Source: Enterocloster clostridioformis (lineage in GTDB: Bacteria; Bacillota; Clostridia; Lachnospirales; Lachnospiraceae). From it: a stretch of 64,000 nucleotides of DNA. The notes beneath the pieces are model-generated. The model was not told the origin of the DNA. It saw only the letters and a list, made by a program, of their open reading frames with translations, and did not search any database. The stretch covers positions 3,472,001 through 3,536,000 of the forward strand of contig NZ_JAIWZC010000001.1 in NCBI RefSeq assembly GCF_020297485.1, in the 5' to 3' direction. Position numbers and translations under genes: made by a program. Of the stretch, positions 41,570 through 49,026 are shown piece after piece; the stretch's first letter is position 1, and every line of letters starts with the position of its first letter.

Positions 41570-42904
41570 TTACTTTCCTGCCGCCTGAAGGCTGGATACA
41601 AATTCATTCGCTGTAATGGCTCCGCTGCAAAGCTTGGTCATGTTCTCTTTGATGATTGGCGTCATATCCACATTGTCCTCTGCTCCGGCAGCCCACGGAT
41701 AACGTGTCTTTAAGCTTTCCATTACAGGCTTCACGTCTGTAAGCTGTACAGGCCACTCTGAGTTTGTGGTGTCGGACGGGATTCCCAGGGATTCCTCAGA
41801 AAGCTTCTTGTCAAACTCGCCCTTGGTAATATAGGTAATCAGTTTAAAAGCATCCTCTGCATTCTGTGAATTCTTGTTGATAGCCAGCACCTGACCGCCG
41901 TAGTTTGCCGCTTCCGGACCGTCTGTACCGCCTTCCACTGCCGGGTAGCTGAAGCATCCCCACTGGAAGTCGTCGCCTGCCATGTTCTTTACTTCGTTTG
42001 GAAGCCAGGAACCATTGAGGTACATGGCTGCTGTTCCCAATGCCAGCTCCTGGTTCTGTCCTGCCGGGAATACGTTAGATGCTATATTCTCTGAGAAATA
42101 TCCCTTTTGGGCAAAATCCGCGTAAGCCTTGGCTGTCTCCATCACAGACGGATCATCCCACTTATTGTTCTTTACGATATCCGATGTCTTGTCATAGCCG
42201 TTGAGTCTGGACATATGGTATCCGAAGAGACAAAGTATGTATGCGTCGTCACATGTAATAGGCGTATAGCCCGCGTCTTTGATTTTCCGGCATGCCGCAT
42301 CCAGTTCTGCCCAGGTGGCGGGAACAGAGGTGACGCCTGCTTCCTCAAAGATTGCCTTATTGTAGAAAAACGCAAATACATTAGGCTGATAAGGAATGGA
42401 CTTAAGGGTTCCTCCTCCCACCTCGCGGCAGGCTTCCATCAGGCTTGCATTGGCAGTTGCGTCATAATCAGCTGCCTTGGCCAGTTCTTCCAAATCCATC
42501 AGGTAGGCGCCCCATGTAGTATTCACACGGTCAATATCCTCGTCAAACAGGTCAATGTTGGTTCCCGCATCCAGGGCCGGCTGTAATCCTTCCCGGATTC
42601 CGGTACGTCCCTTGAACTGTACGTCCACGGCCACTCCTGTGTCTGCCGAAAACTTGTCAACTGCTTCCTTGATTACCTGGCCCTGGGGCTCTGTGGACTC
42701 CCACATGGACCAGTATACCAGACCTGTTCCGTCTCCGGCCGGTGCCTGAGCATCCGCTGCTGTGGTATCTGCTGCCGGAGCTGCCGTGGTGTCAGCTGCT
42801 GCCGCTGCCGTGGTCTCCGTGGCGCCGGACCCGCCGCCGCAGGCTGTCAGGGAACCAACCATGGCTGCCGCCAGTGCCAATGCTATCCATTTTCTGTTTT
42901 TCAT
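41570..42904 (-). CDS. ABC importer sugar-binding lipoprotein of the GH112 locus
   Basis: The 444-residue protein has a lipoprotein signal (MKNRKWIALALAAAMVGS, lipobox LTAC, Cys about 22), an Ala/Thr-rich linker of about 30 residues, and a family 1 solute-binding body (LVYWSMWESTEPQGQVIKEA; YLNGSWLPNEVKNM). In bifidobacteria the equivalent GL-BP binds lacto-N-biose and galacto-N-biose; here cargo is inferred from the phosphorylase gene upstream. TTTGCAC direct repeats lie about 90-120 bases before it. Confidence 0.92.
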   Translation of the reverse strand: MKNRKWIALALAAAMVGSLTACGGGSGATETTAAAAADTTAAPAADTTAADAQAPAGDGTGLVYWSMWESTEPQGQVIKEAVDKFSADTGVAVDVQFKGRTGIREGLQPALDAGTNIDLFDEDIDRVNTTWGAYLMDLEELAKAADYDATANASLMEACREVGGGTLKSIPYQPNVFAFFYNKAIFEEAGVTSVPATWAELDAACRKIKDAGYTPITCDDAYILCLFGYHMSRLNGYDKTSDIVKNNKWDDPSVMETAKAYADFAQKGYFSENIASNVFPAGQNQELALGTAAMYLNGSWLPNEVKNMAGDDFQWGCFSYPAVEGGTDGPEAANYGGQVLAINKNSQNAEDAFKLITYITKGEFDKKLSEESLGIPSDTTNSEWPVQLTDVKPVMESLKTRYPWAAGAEDNVDMTPIIKENMTKLCSGAITANEFVSSLQAAGK

Positions 42905-42994
42905 AAAATACGTCCTCCTTGAATCTTATTGTGTTTTTGCTGATTCATATTCACTACTGATAATCCAATTATAGTAAATATGCACATGAAGTTC

Positions 42995-43022
42995 TTTGCA
43001 CTATAAATTAATTTATTTGCAC
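42995..43022. promoter_or_regulatory. TTTGCAC direct repeats, putative AraC-type site before the importer
   Basis: TTTGCAC at 42995-43001 and 43016-43022, spaced 21 bases (two helical turns). The TTATTTGCACA context (43013-43023) recurs at 45537-45547. A minus-strand TATAAT is at 42968-42973 with a poor -35 overlapping the repeat, as expected for an activated promoter. Confidence 0.55.
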
Positions 43023-43137
43023 AAAAAGGCTTTTCCTATCTATAATACACAAATATCGCTCTTATCAAAGATTCATGTGGGTTATTTTGTATATTTATTG
43101 GAGATATCCCTATACAATCCCTTACACATCAGCCGCC

Positions 43138-45417
43138 TTATAAGTCAAACCATCTTATCTCACATGGCCCCAGCTCCATGGGTGCCCCGTGTCCATCCCC
43201 GTCATAGACCACTGTTGACTGCGCCCGGCTGGTGTTGTTGACCACCGCGTATTTTCCCGCCTCAGGATATCCATGCACCTCACAGTACAGATTGTCTGAA
43301 AACCATATCTTCATTTCCTTTTCTTTGGAGGCAGCATAGTACATGCTCCTAATGAGAAGCCTGGTGTTCTCATGGCTGTAAGGAAGGCCCGCAAGGTACA
43401 CGCCCCGTCCTCTTCCATATGGGTGGGCGCTGAGATGGACCTCATGGTCTGAAAATTCCCCAATCTCCGTGTCCGCTCCCAAAGCATATATGTTCTTCAT
43501 CCCTTCCCCGAAATCCAGAACCAGCCTTCCTGATTCATCCCTCAAAACGTCCTGTGTAATGAAGTGGCTGTCTGCCTGTTTTGTATGATACTTATCCGTG
43601 GACAGGGTAAATCCCTGCTCCTTATCCACCCCCAGCACATCTGCCAGCTGGAAATACCGTCCGCCCCGCTCTGCGGCGCTGGGCTCTCCCACTCCCACAA
43701 AGCCGCCGCCTTCCCAGACAAACCGCCTCACTGCCGTGAGAATCTGCTCATCCAGCCACTCATCCCCGCCGGACCAGGCCGTACCCGCATCCCCTGCATT
43801 GATGATCACATCCACGTCCTCTGGTATGCCTGAACTGCGTATATCGTCAAAGCTCATAAATGTCACATCCACGCCTGCCCCGCTCAGCGCCTCCAAAATG
43901 CCGAAATACGTGTAAGTCTGCTTGTACCAAAGGGCATGGGCCACCATGTATGGCTGCCAGGAGCGCAGCTTTCCCCAGCAGTTTAACACGGCTGCCTTCA
44001 GCCCGCAAAAAGGCCTGCTTCCTCCTATATTGCCGTAGATTTCCCTGAATTCTTCCGCAACTTTTTCAATGTAATCCACAAAGCCCGGAAATTTGCAGGC
44101 CAGACTCAGATACCCCCCGTATCCGATGCGGTCAACAGGTTTGCGCATCAGGGCCCTTCGGGCGCAAATCCAGTTCTCCACCGCCTCAGGCACAGGATCA
44201 TTTCCCTCATAAAATGTATCCGGAAAAAAGTAGGGTAGGAAACGGCCTTCCGTATAGCTCACCCCCGGAATATCCGATATAAGGCGCAGCGTTGCCCCGC
44301 CTCCCACGCTGCCCACCACGGCATCCAGGCCGATTTTCGGGAAATAAGCGCCGTAAGGCTCGGTTCCGATCCAGTTGTCGCCCAAAAACATCATGGCCTT
44401 ACGCCCCGCCTGATGGACCAGCTCCACCAGCTCCCTGGCTTTGCCTGCCACAAACCGCTGGATAAAGTCCATATAATCCCTGTAATGTCTGGTGGGAACC
44501 CGGAATGAGGAATTATAGTACCCATTGTCCACAATATCCTCAGGTCTGAGGGCATAGCCGTATTCCGCCCGGAATTCCTCCAGAGCCTTGACGCTGACCG
44601 TTGCCCCGTATCCGAACCAGTCTACAAATTTCTCCTTTGCGTCGCTTCCGAATACCAGCGTAAAATGGTAGAAAAACGTGGTGAACCGTACAACATCCGT
44701 ATCCGGATTATCCTTTAACCACTGTACCAGGTACTCCCTTGCAAACAGGCCCGAAGCCTCCTGGCGCACGTCAAAGGGAATCTCATGGGGTTTATCTCCC
44801 CAGTTATTGGTTATGTGATTGTACATCTGGGTAGGATCCCACACCGCGTATACCAGGAAGGATACCGTGTATTCGTGGAAGGGCAAAGCATGCTCCATCA
44901 CCACCCGCATGGGGGCGGTAGTGGCTTCTGATTCGTTGGTTTCTGCGGCTTCCCCGGCACCGTCAAACACTCCCTTAAACTCCCTGCCATCGCCAAATCC
45001 TTCCGGCATGGACGCTCCTGTCAGCTCCCACCGGGAGGCAGGGACCGCCTGGCCCGTGGTGCGGTCCATGACCTCCCACCACTTCTTTGGGTCATGGTAA
45101 CAGTCAGGAACCACCTGCTGGCCAAAATACCCCTCCATAAAGTCCATCTCCAGATGGTTCCCCACCGCGGTAAAGCGCCGGGACATAAGGTAGAGCTGCT
45201 GGCATTCCTCCATATGCTTAACCGCAAATTCATTGTGGCCTCTTGCCACAAAATAGGTGGTGTAGATCTCCGCATCCAGAGATTTGACATCCCTGTCCAG
45301 CTTTGTCCCGTCGCTGTCACGGATGGCATCAGCGCCCCAGCGCTCCATAAGCTCCCTTGTCTCGTTCAAAAAACCGGATTCACTGGGAAGCGTAACTCTT
45401 CCTCTTGTCTTAGACAT
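43138..45417 (-). CDS. lnpA: GH112 phosphorylase (galacto-N-biose/lacto-N-biose phosphorylase family)
   Basis: The 759-residue cytoplasmic protein matches GH112 along its length: GRVTLPSESGF ... RWGADAIRDSDGT, YTTYFVARGHNEFAVKHM, DVVRFTTFFYHFTLVF, the acid-containing MMFLGDNWIGTEPYG, and TEGRFLPYFFPDTFYEGNDP. The family phosphorolyses beta-galactosyl linkages to give Gal-1-phosphate. Known specificities are Gal-beta-1,3-HexNAc and Gal-beta-1,4-L-rhamnose. The NahK-like kinase gene in the locus favours HexNAc disaccharides (from mucin or milk glycans), but rhamnose specificity, linked to the pectin locus in this window, is not excluded. GGGAGG precedes the ATG. Own promoter at 45492-45520. Confidence 0.9.
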   Translation of the reverse strand: MSKTRGRVTLPSESGFLNETRELMERWGADAIRDSDGTKLDRDVKSLDAEIYTTYFVARGHNEFAVKHMEECQQLYLMSRRFTAVGNHLEMDFMEGYFGQQVVPDCYHDPKKWWEVMDRTTGQAVPASRWELTGASMPEGFGDGREFKGVFDGAGEAAETNESEATTAPMRVVMEHALPFHEYTVSFLVYAVWDPTQMYNHITNNWGDKPHEIPFDVRQEASGLFAREYLVQWLKDNPDTDVVRFTTFFYHFTLVFGSDAKEKFVDWFGYGATVSVKALEEFRAEYGYALRPEDIVDNGYYNSSFRVPTRHYRDYMDFIQRFVAGKARELVELVHQAGRKAMMFLGDNWIGTEPYGAYFPKIGLDAVVGSVGGGATLRLISDIPGVSYTEGRFLPYFFPDTFYEGNDPVPEAVENWICARRALMRKPVDRIGYGGYLSLACKFPGFVDYIEKVAEEFREIYGNIGGSRPFCGLKAAVLNCWGKLRSWQPYMVAHALWYKQTYTYFGILEALSGAGVDVTFMSFDDIRSSGIPEDVDVIINAGDAGTAWSGGDEWLDEQILTAVRRFVWEGGGFVGVGEPSAAERGGRYFQLADVLGVDKEQGFTLSTDKYHTKQADSHFITQDVLRDESGRLVLDFGEGMKNIYALGADTEIGEFSDHEVHLSAHPYGRGRGVYLAGLPYSHENTRLLIRSMYYAASKEKEMKIWFSDNLYCEVHGYPEAGKYAVVNNTSRAQSTVVYDGDGHGAPMELGPCEIRWFDL

Positions 45418-45491
45418 GTCCGTATCCTCCCTTATATCTTTCTATTGGGCTGTATTTCATAAGCCCATGGCTCTTGATTTCACTTAAATAA

Positions 45492-45520
45492 AGTATAGCG
45501 GATAGCCTTTTTTGTAACAA
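45492..45520 (-). promoter_or_regulatory. Promoter of the GH112 gene
   Basis: Minus-strand TTGTTA (45515-45520) and TATACT (45492-45497), 17-base spacer; a weak -35 suits an activator. Confidence 0.6.
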
Positions 45521-45539
45521 GACAGAGGACGGATTTTTA

Positions 45540-45567
45540 TTTGCACATTCTATCATTTAATTTGTAT
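45540..45567. promoter_or_regulatory. Direct repeats, putative AraC-type site between GH112 and araC-type genes
   Basis: TTTGCAC (45540-45546) and TTTGTAT (45561-45567), again spaced 21 bases, 20 bases upstream of the GH112 -35 box and also in front of the divergent AraC-type gene. Confidence 0.5.
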
Positions 45568-45654
45568 GATTGTATTCTGTGGGATTGACTACTGTGGTAT
45601 AATTCAAGAATATAAGACCGTTTTAGAAAAATACAGTGCGGGAGGAAGGATTCC

Positions 45655-46554
45655 ATGGCCTATAAAAGTGTAGTACTGGAAGACAGCATTACCATCAACC
45701 GAGTTATTTCCGTCCACTATTTCCAGTATATGAGCGACTTCTCCTTTCCCGGAGAGAGCCACGATTTCTGGGAACTGGTATGTGTGGACCGCGGTGAAAT
45801 CGACGCGTTGGCCGGAGAGCGGCGCCTGACCTTAAAGAAGGGAAATATTCTGTTTCACAAGCCCAATGAGTTCCACAACGTGCTGACCAACGGAAAGGTC
45901 TCTCCAAGCCTGGTGGTCATTGGATTTGTATGCCATTCACCTGCCATAAAGTCATTCGAGGATCAGCTCATGTCGGTCCAGGATACGGAAAAAGAGCTCC
46001 TGGCCCAAATCATCGTGGAAGCCAGAAACACATTCAGAGGAAGGCTGGATGACCCGTACCAGGAGGAGCTAATCTTTAACAGTGAACCTCTGACCTTTGG
46101 TTCAGCCCAGCTCATCAGCCATTACCTGGAACAGCTGATTATCCATCTTTACAGGAGATATTTTTCCTACTCCCTGCCAGTGCGTTCTTCCCGCTTTCTG
46201 GCCGAGGCCAGCAGCGGGAATGACACCTACAACCGAATCGTACGCTATATGGAGGAACATCTGGGCGAACGCATGACCATAGACAGAATCTGCCGGGACA
46301 ACCTGGTGGGGCGCTCCCAGCTGCAAAAGCTGTTCCGGGACACAAAAGGCTGCGGGGTCATAGAATTCTTTTCCATGATGAAAATTGACACAGCCAAACA
46401 GATGATACGCGACAACCAGCTTAATTTCACCCAGATTGCAGACCGCCTGGGATACAGCTCCATCCATTATTTTTCCCGGCAGTTCAAGCAGATTACCACT
46501 ATGACGCCTTCTGAGTATGCCACCTCCATACGGCTGCTGTCGGAGAAGCCTTAG
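45655..46554 (+). CDS. AraC-family transcriptional regulator
   Basis: The 299-residue protein has an N-terminal cupin-like sensor half (FPGESHDFWELVCVDRGEID; KKGNILFHKPNEFHNV) and a C-terminal double HTH (about 195-295: ERMTIDRICRDNLVGRSQLQ; FTQIADRLGYSSIHYFSRQF with the usual TPSEY end). It is divergent from the GH112 gene. Shared 21-base-spaced repeats at both locus promoters make it the likely activator of disaccharide use. GGGAGG precedes the ATG. Confidence 0.9.
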   Translation: MAYKSVVLEDSITINRVISVHYFQYMSDFSFPGESHDFWELVCVDRGEIDALAGERRLTLKKGNILFHKPNEFHNVLTNGKVSPSLVVIGFVCHSPAIKSFEDQLMSVQDTEKELLAQIIVEARNTFRGRLDDPYQEELIFNSEPLTFGSAQLISHYLEQLIIHLYRRYFSYSLPVRSSRFLAEASSGNDTYNRIVRYMEEHLGERMTIDRICRDNLVGRSQLQKLFRDTKGCGVIEFFSMMKIDTAKQMIRDNQLNFTQIADRLGYSSIHYFSRQFKQITTMTPSEYATSIRLLSEKP

Positions 46555-46672
46555 GACTTAGAATGCCTCTTCGCCTGTCTTTCTTCATCAGATAGAAATG
46601 GCCACCCGGGAGTATGTCCGTTCCTCCCAAATGGCCGCTTCAGAAAATCTATTGGAGGGCTCCGCAGAACCA

Positions 46673-47089
46673 TCAGCTCTTCTTTATAAAATCCGTCCCG
46701 CACTTCGGGCAATGAACGCTGACCTTCCCGTGTCCCCTGGGGATACGCACCTTCTGCCCGCATCCCGGGCACTTAAAGATACGGTATTTCCGTCCCTCTG
46801 TAAAACGGAATTTGATTTTCCTGAAATATTCCGTCACATAAAACCGCAGGCGCAGATAAACCTGATTTTCCTGATAGCGTTTCCCCACATTTTTTGAAAA
46901 CATCCGTAAGTACAGGCAGATAAAACCCGCCAGCTCCAGGATATACAGAAACGAGGACAATATCCTTACCCTGACAACAACGTTCAGGAAAACCAGCACG
47001 AGCACAGCATACATGATAAACTGGCCCAGCTGGTCCATACCATATCTTCCTATCATGAAACGCTGGAATTTTTCTCTGATTTTATTCAT
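46673..47089 (-). CDS. Membrane protein with C-terminal zinc ribbon
   Basis: About 138 residues from MNKIREKFQRFMIGRYGMDQ (AAAGG upstream; the frame to 47161 is not supported). Two hydrophobic segments (about 25-45 and 48-65) are followed by a basic stretch and a C-terminal zinc ribbon with CPGCG and CPKCG pairs (about 107-130). The domain pattern is common in uncharacterised clostridial proteins; the ribbon faces the cytoplasm by the positive-inside rule. Function unknown. It is convergent with the AraC-type gene. Confidence 0.78.
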   Translation of the reverse strand: MNKIREKFQRFMIGRYGMDQLGQFIMYAVLVLVFLNVVVRVRILSSFLYILELAGFICLYLRMFSKNVGKRYQENQVYLRLRFYVTEYFRKIKFRFTEGRKYRIFKCPGCGQKVRIPRGHGKVSVHCPKCGTDFIKKS

Positions 47090-47270
47090 CTGCAAACAAT
47101 CCTTTCCCCATTGTCCGGCCTGCTGCCCGGTACATTCCCCAGGCAGCCGCGGATCATTCATCCGAAAGTAACTATAACCTAATTCTCATGGGAAAGCAAT
47201 GTACAGACAGGTTTTTAATGATTATTTTATAAATGCAGGCATCAAAATGGAGGCCGCAGATTTTAGACGT

Positions 47271-47318
47271 CACAGACGCCGCTCATCGCAGGCGCCGCTC
47301 ATCACAGACGCCGCACCG
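47271..47318. repeat. Three tandem 16-base repeats over the end of the PhoH-family gene
   Basis: Units 47271-47286, 47287-47302 and 47303-47318 (CACAGACGCCGCTCAT type, 2-4 differences). The third covers the last codons of the PhoH-family gene and the stop codon lies at the junction, so repeat changes could alter the protein end. Confidence 0.75.
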
Positions 47319-48477
47319 CGTCCATGGCAAGCTCTGAGCGCTCGCACTCGCTGGCATTCAGCGTAATCTGCCAACAGAGCCCGCTTCCCTTCATATGTTC
47401 CGACGCATAGCTGAGTCCATTGGTGCGTTCATCCAGAAAGGTCCTGTCTATCTGGTTTGGATCGCCCAAAAGGATGACTTTTGTCCCCATCCCTGCCCTG
47501 GTGATGATACCCTTTACCTGGTTTGGCGTCATATTCTGGGCCTCGTCTATTATCAGATAGGTCTTGACAATGGAACGGCCCCGTATATAGTTCAGAGCCT
47601 CTGTCTGAATCAGACCCCGGTCAAATATCTCGTCCACCTTACCCTTAAGCTCTGCCTCGTCTTCATAACGTTTTTCCTCGTTGGAATCAATGAGCTGCTC
47701 CAGGTTGTCAATTACCGGTCTCATAAGAGGCGATATCTTCTCCTGTTCATCTCCCGGAAGAAAGCCTATATCCGCGTCAAACTGGGCGTTGGGACGGCTG
47801 ATGATGATCCGCCGGTATTCCCCCGTTGGATTGTTCAGCAGTTTTTCCAGTCCCACGGCCAATGAATAGAAGGTTTTTGCCGTTCCCGCCATTCCCTTTA
47901 CAATCACCAGAGGCGCTTTGTCCGCCGGCTGCATCAGCGCCTCCTGCAGAAAGTACTGCCCTGAATTCTTAGGGCTGATGCCATATGGTTTGCTCTTTTT
48001 GTATTCCAGCGGCACGATTCTGTCTCCCTGAACCCGTCCCAGCAGCGTTTTCTTTACGGACTGGTCCGCTTTCAGAAGCAGAAACTGGTTTTCCCACAGC
48101 TGCGGACAGCTGTGTCCACCGCTTTCGTCAGATATGTATGCTTTATCCACAGGAATCCCTTTTTTCTTAAACTCCTTCACATCCTCCTCCGGTATGAATA
48201 CCTCGCAGCGTCCCGTGTACTGCTCATCCCTGTCCGACACCTGTTCCGTGATAAAGTCCTCAGCCCGTATCCCTATAATTTGTGCCTTGATGCGCAGCTG
48301 TTCCAGCATACGGATGGAAGCCCTGGCATTGGCTCCCCGCTCTCCCTCTGCCTTCTTTAGGTTATCTAACTCTTCCAGCACCACCATGGGAAGCACAATA
48401 TAGTTCTCCTCAAAGCAGTTCACAGCGTAGGGGGCTTGAATCAGCACATTGGTATCTAATACATAGGTTTTAATCAT
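47302..48477 (-). CDS. PIN-PhoH family ATPase (YlaK-like)
   Basis: The 391-residue protein fuses an N-terminal PIN nuclease-type domain (about 1-135, YVLDTNVLIQAP with the first acidic residue, further acids in DNLKKAEGERG) to a C-terminal PhoH NTPase: Walker A KGMAGTAKT (about 195), Walker B YLIIDEAQNMTPNQVK, and LGDPNQID. PIN-PhoH proteins are thought to be RNA helicase/ribonuclease machines, some acting as toxin-antitoxin partners, but the free-standing chromosomal YlaK type has no settled role. GGAGCC precedes the ATG. Single gene between convergent and divergent neighbours. Confidence 0.9.
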   Translation of the reverse strand: MIKTYVLDTNVLIQAPYAVNCFEENYIVLPMVVLEELDNLKKAEGERGANARASIRMLEQLRIKAQIIGIRAEDFITEQVSDRDEQYTGRCEVFIPEEDVKEFKKKGIPVDKAYISDESGGHSCPQLWENQFLLLKADQSVKKTLLGRVQGDRIVPLEYKKSKPYGISPKNSGQYFLQEALMQPADKAPLVIVKGMAGTAKTFYSLAVGLEKLLNNPTGEYRRIIISRPNAQFDADIGFLPGDEQEKISPLMRPVIDNLEQLIDSNEEKRYEDEAELKGKVDEIFDRGLIQTEALNYIRGRSIVKTYLIIDEAQNMTPNQVKGIITRAGMGTKVILLGDPNQIDRTFLDERTNGLSYASEHMKGSGLCWQITLNASECERSELAMDAVRRL

Positions 48478-48618
48478 TCACAGGGCTCCTTTTCCGGTTT
48501 TTATAAAACGTTTTGGACTCTTTGCAGTTACTTCTTACGATTACTTCTTTCCAATTACCATCATACCCCGCTGCTTGACCCCGTTCTACCACAGATATGT
48601 AAAACAATAGTAAAGATC

Positions 48619-48647
48619 TTGACATTATATTTCCCATCCCCTATAAT
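48619..48647 (+). promoter_or_regulatory. Consensus promoter of the ABC-F gene
   Basis: TTGACA (48619-48624), 17-base spacer, TATAAT (48642-48647): a perfect sigma-70/sigma-A promoter, giving a leader of about 370 bases before the ABC-F ATG. Confidence 0.85.
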
Positions 48648-48649
48648 CA

Positions 48650-49026
48650 GAATTGATTCGCGGACCGCATTCCACAATATAAGTACAATATGGTATAAGA
48701 GAAAGGCGGCTAACTGAAATATGATTATTAGATGATTGAACAGCAGCAGATGATTTACACACACCCTTTCCTGGCTGTATAAAAGCCGGGCGGATTTTGT
48801 GTGTCTTTGTCATTTCGTTCAGTCATACAGGGAATCATATTCCACAGGGCCATATTTTTATATAACAGGATGCATCTGTCTATCCATATGCCTCCGCCGC
48901 ATCAGACGGCATGTCCCGGCAGGCGCGCGCAAACCGCTCCTGACCTGTACATTCCCTCTCCTTCGGCTTCCTCACAGGCCAGGTTTATATCCCTTCTGAA
49001 CGAAGTGCGTTTAGGAGGGATTTTTT
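48650..49026 (+). promoter_or_regulatory. Long 5' leader of the ABC-F gene (probable attenuator)
   Basis: The leader starts after the consensus promoter. It contains an early hairpin (ACACACA at about 48757 with TGTGTGT at about 48799, inner CCTGGCT/AGCCGGG stem), a CGTTCAG (48816-48822) complementary to CTGAACG (48996-49002) in the terminator 5' arm, and a possible 10-codon ORF (MSRQARANRS, 48911-48943) without a good ribosome site. It ends in a terminator. Such leaders control several ABC-F antibiotic-resistance genes through ribosome stalling on a short ORF. Confidence 0.65.
48989..49026 (+). terminator. Terminator hairpin enclosing the ABC-F ribosome site
   Basis: 14-bp stem ATCCCTTCTGAACG / CGTTTAGGAGGGAT (two G-U pairs, loop AAGTG) followed by TTTTTT and directly by the ATG at 49027. 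The AGGAGGG ribosome site lies inside the 3' arm, so the structure can block both transcription and translation. Confidence 0.85.

Noticed and set aside
46555..46672. Hairpin between the AraC-type and zinc-ribbon genes (GGCCA...TGGCC)
   Set aside because: No T-tract follows on either strand and the stem is irregular; not strong enough to call a terminator.
47271..47318. Short repeats considered as a CRISPR remnant
   Set aside because: Contiguous 16-base units without spacers and no cas genes.
47302..48477. PIN-PhoH gene as a toxin-antitoxin locus
   Set aside because: No small antitoxin-like ORF precedes it; the free-standing YlaK type is a better fit.
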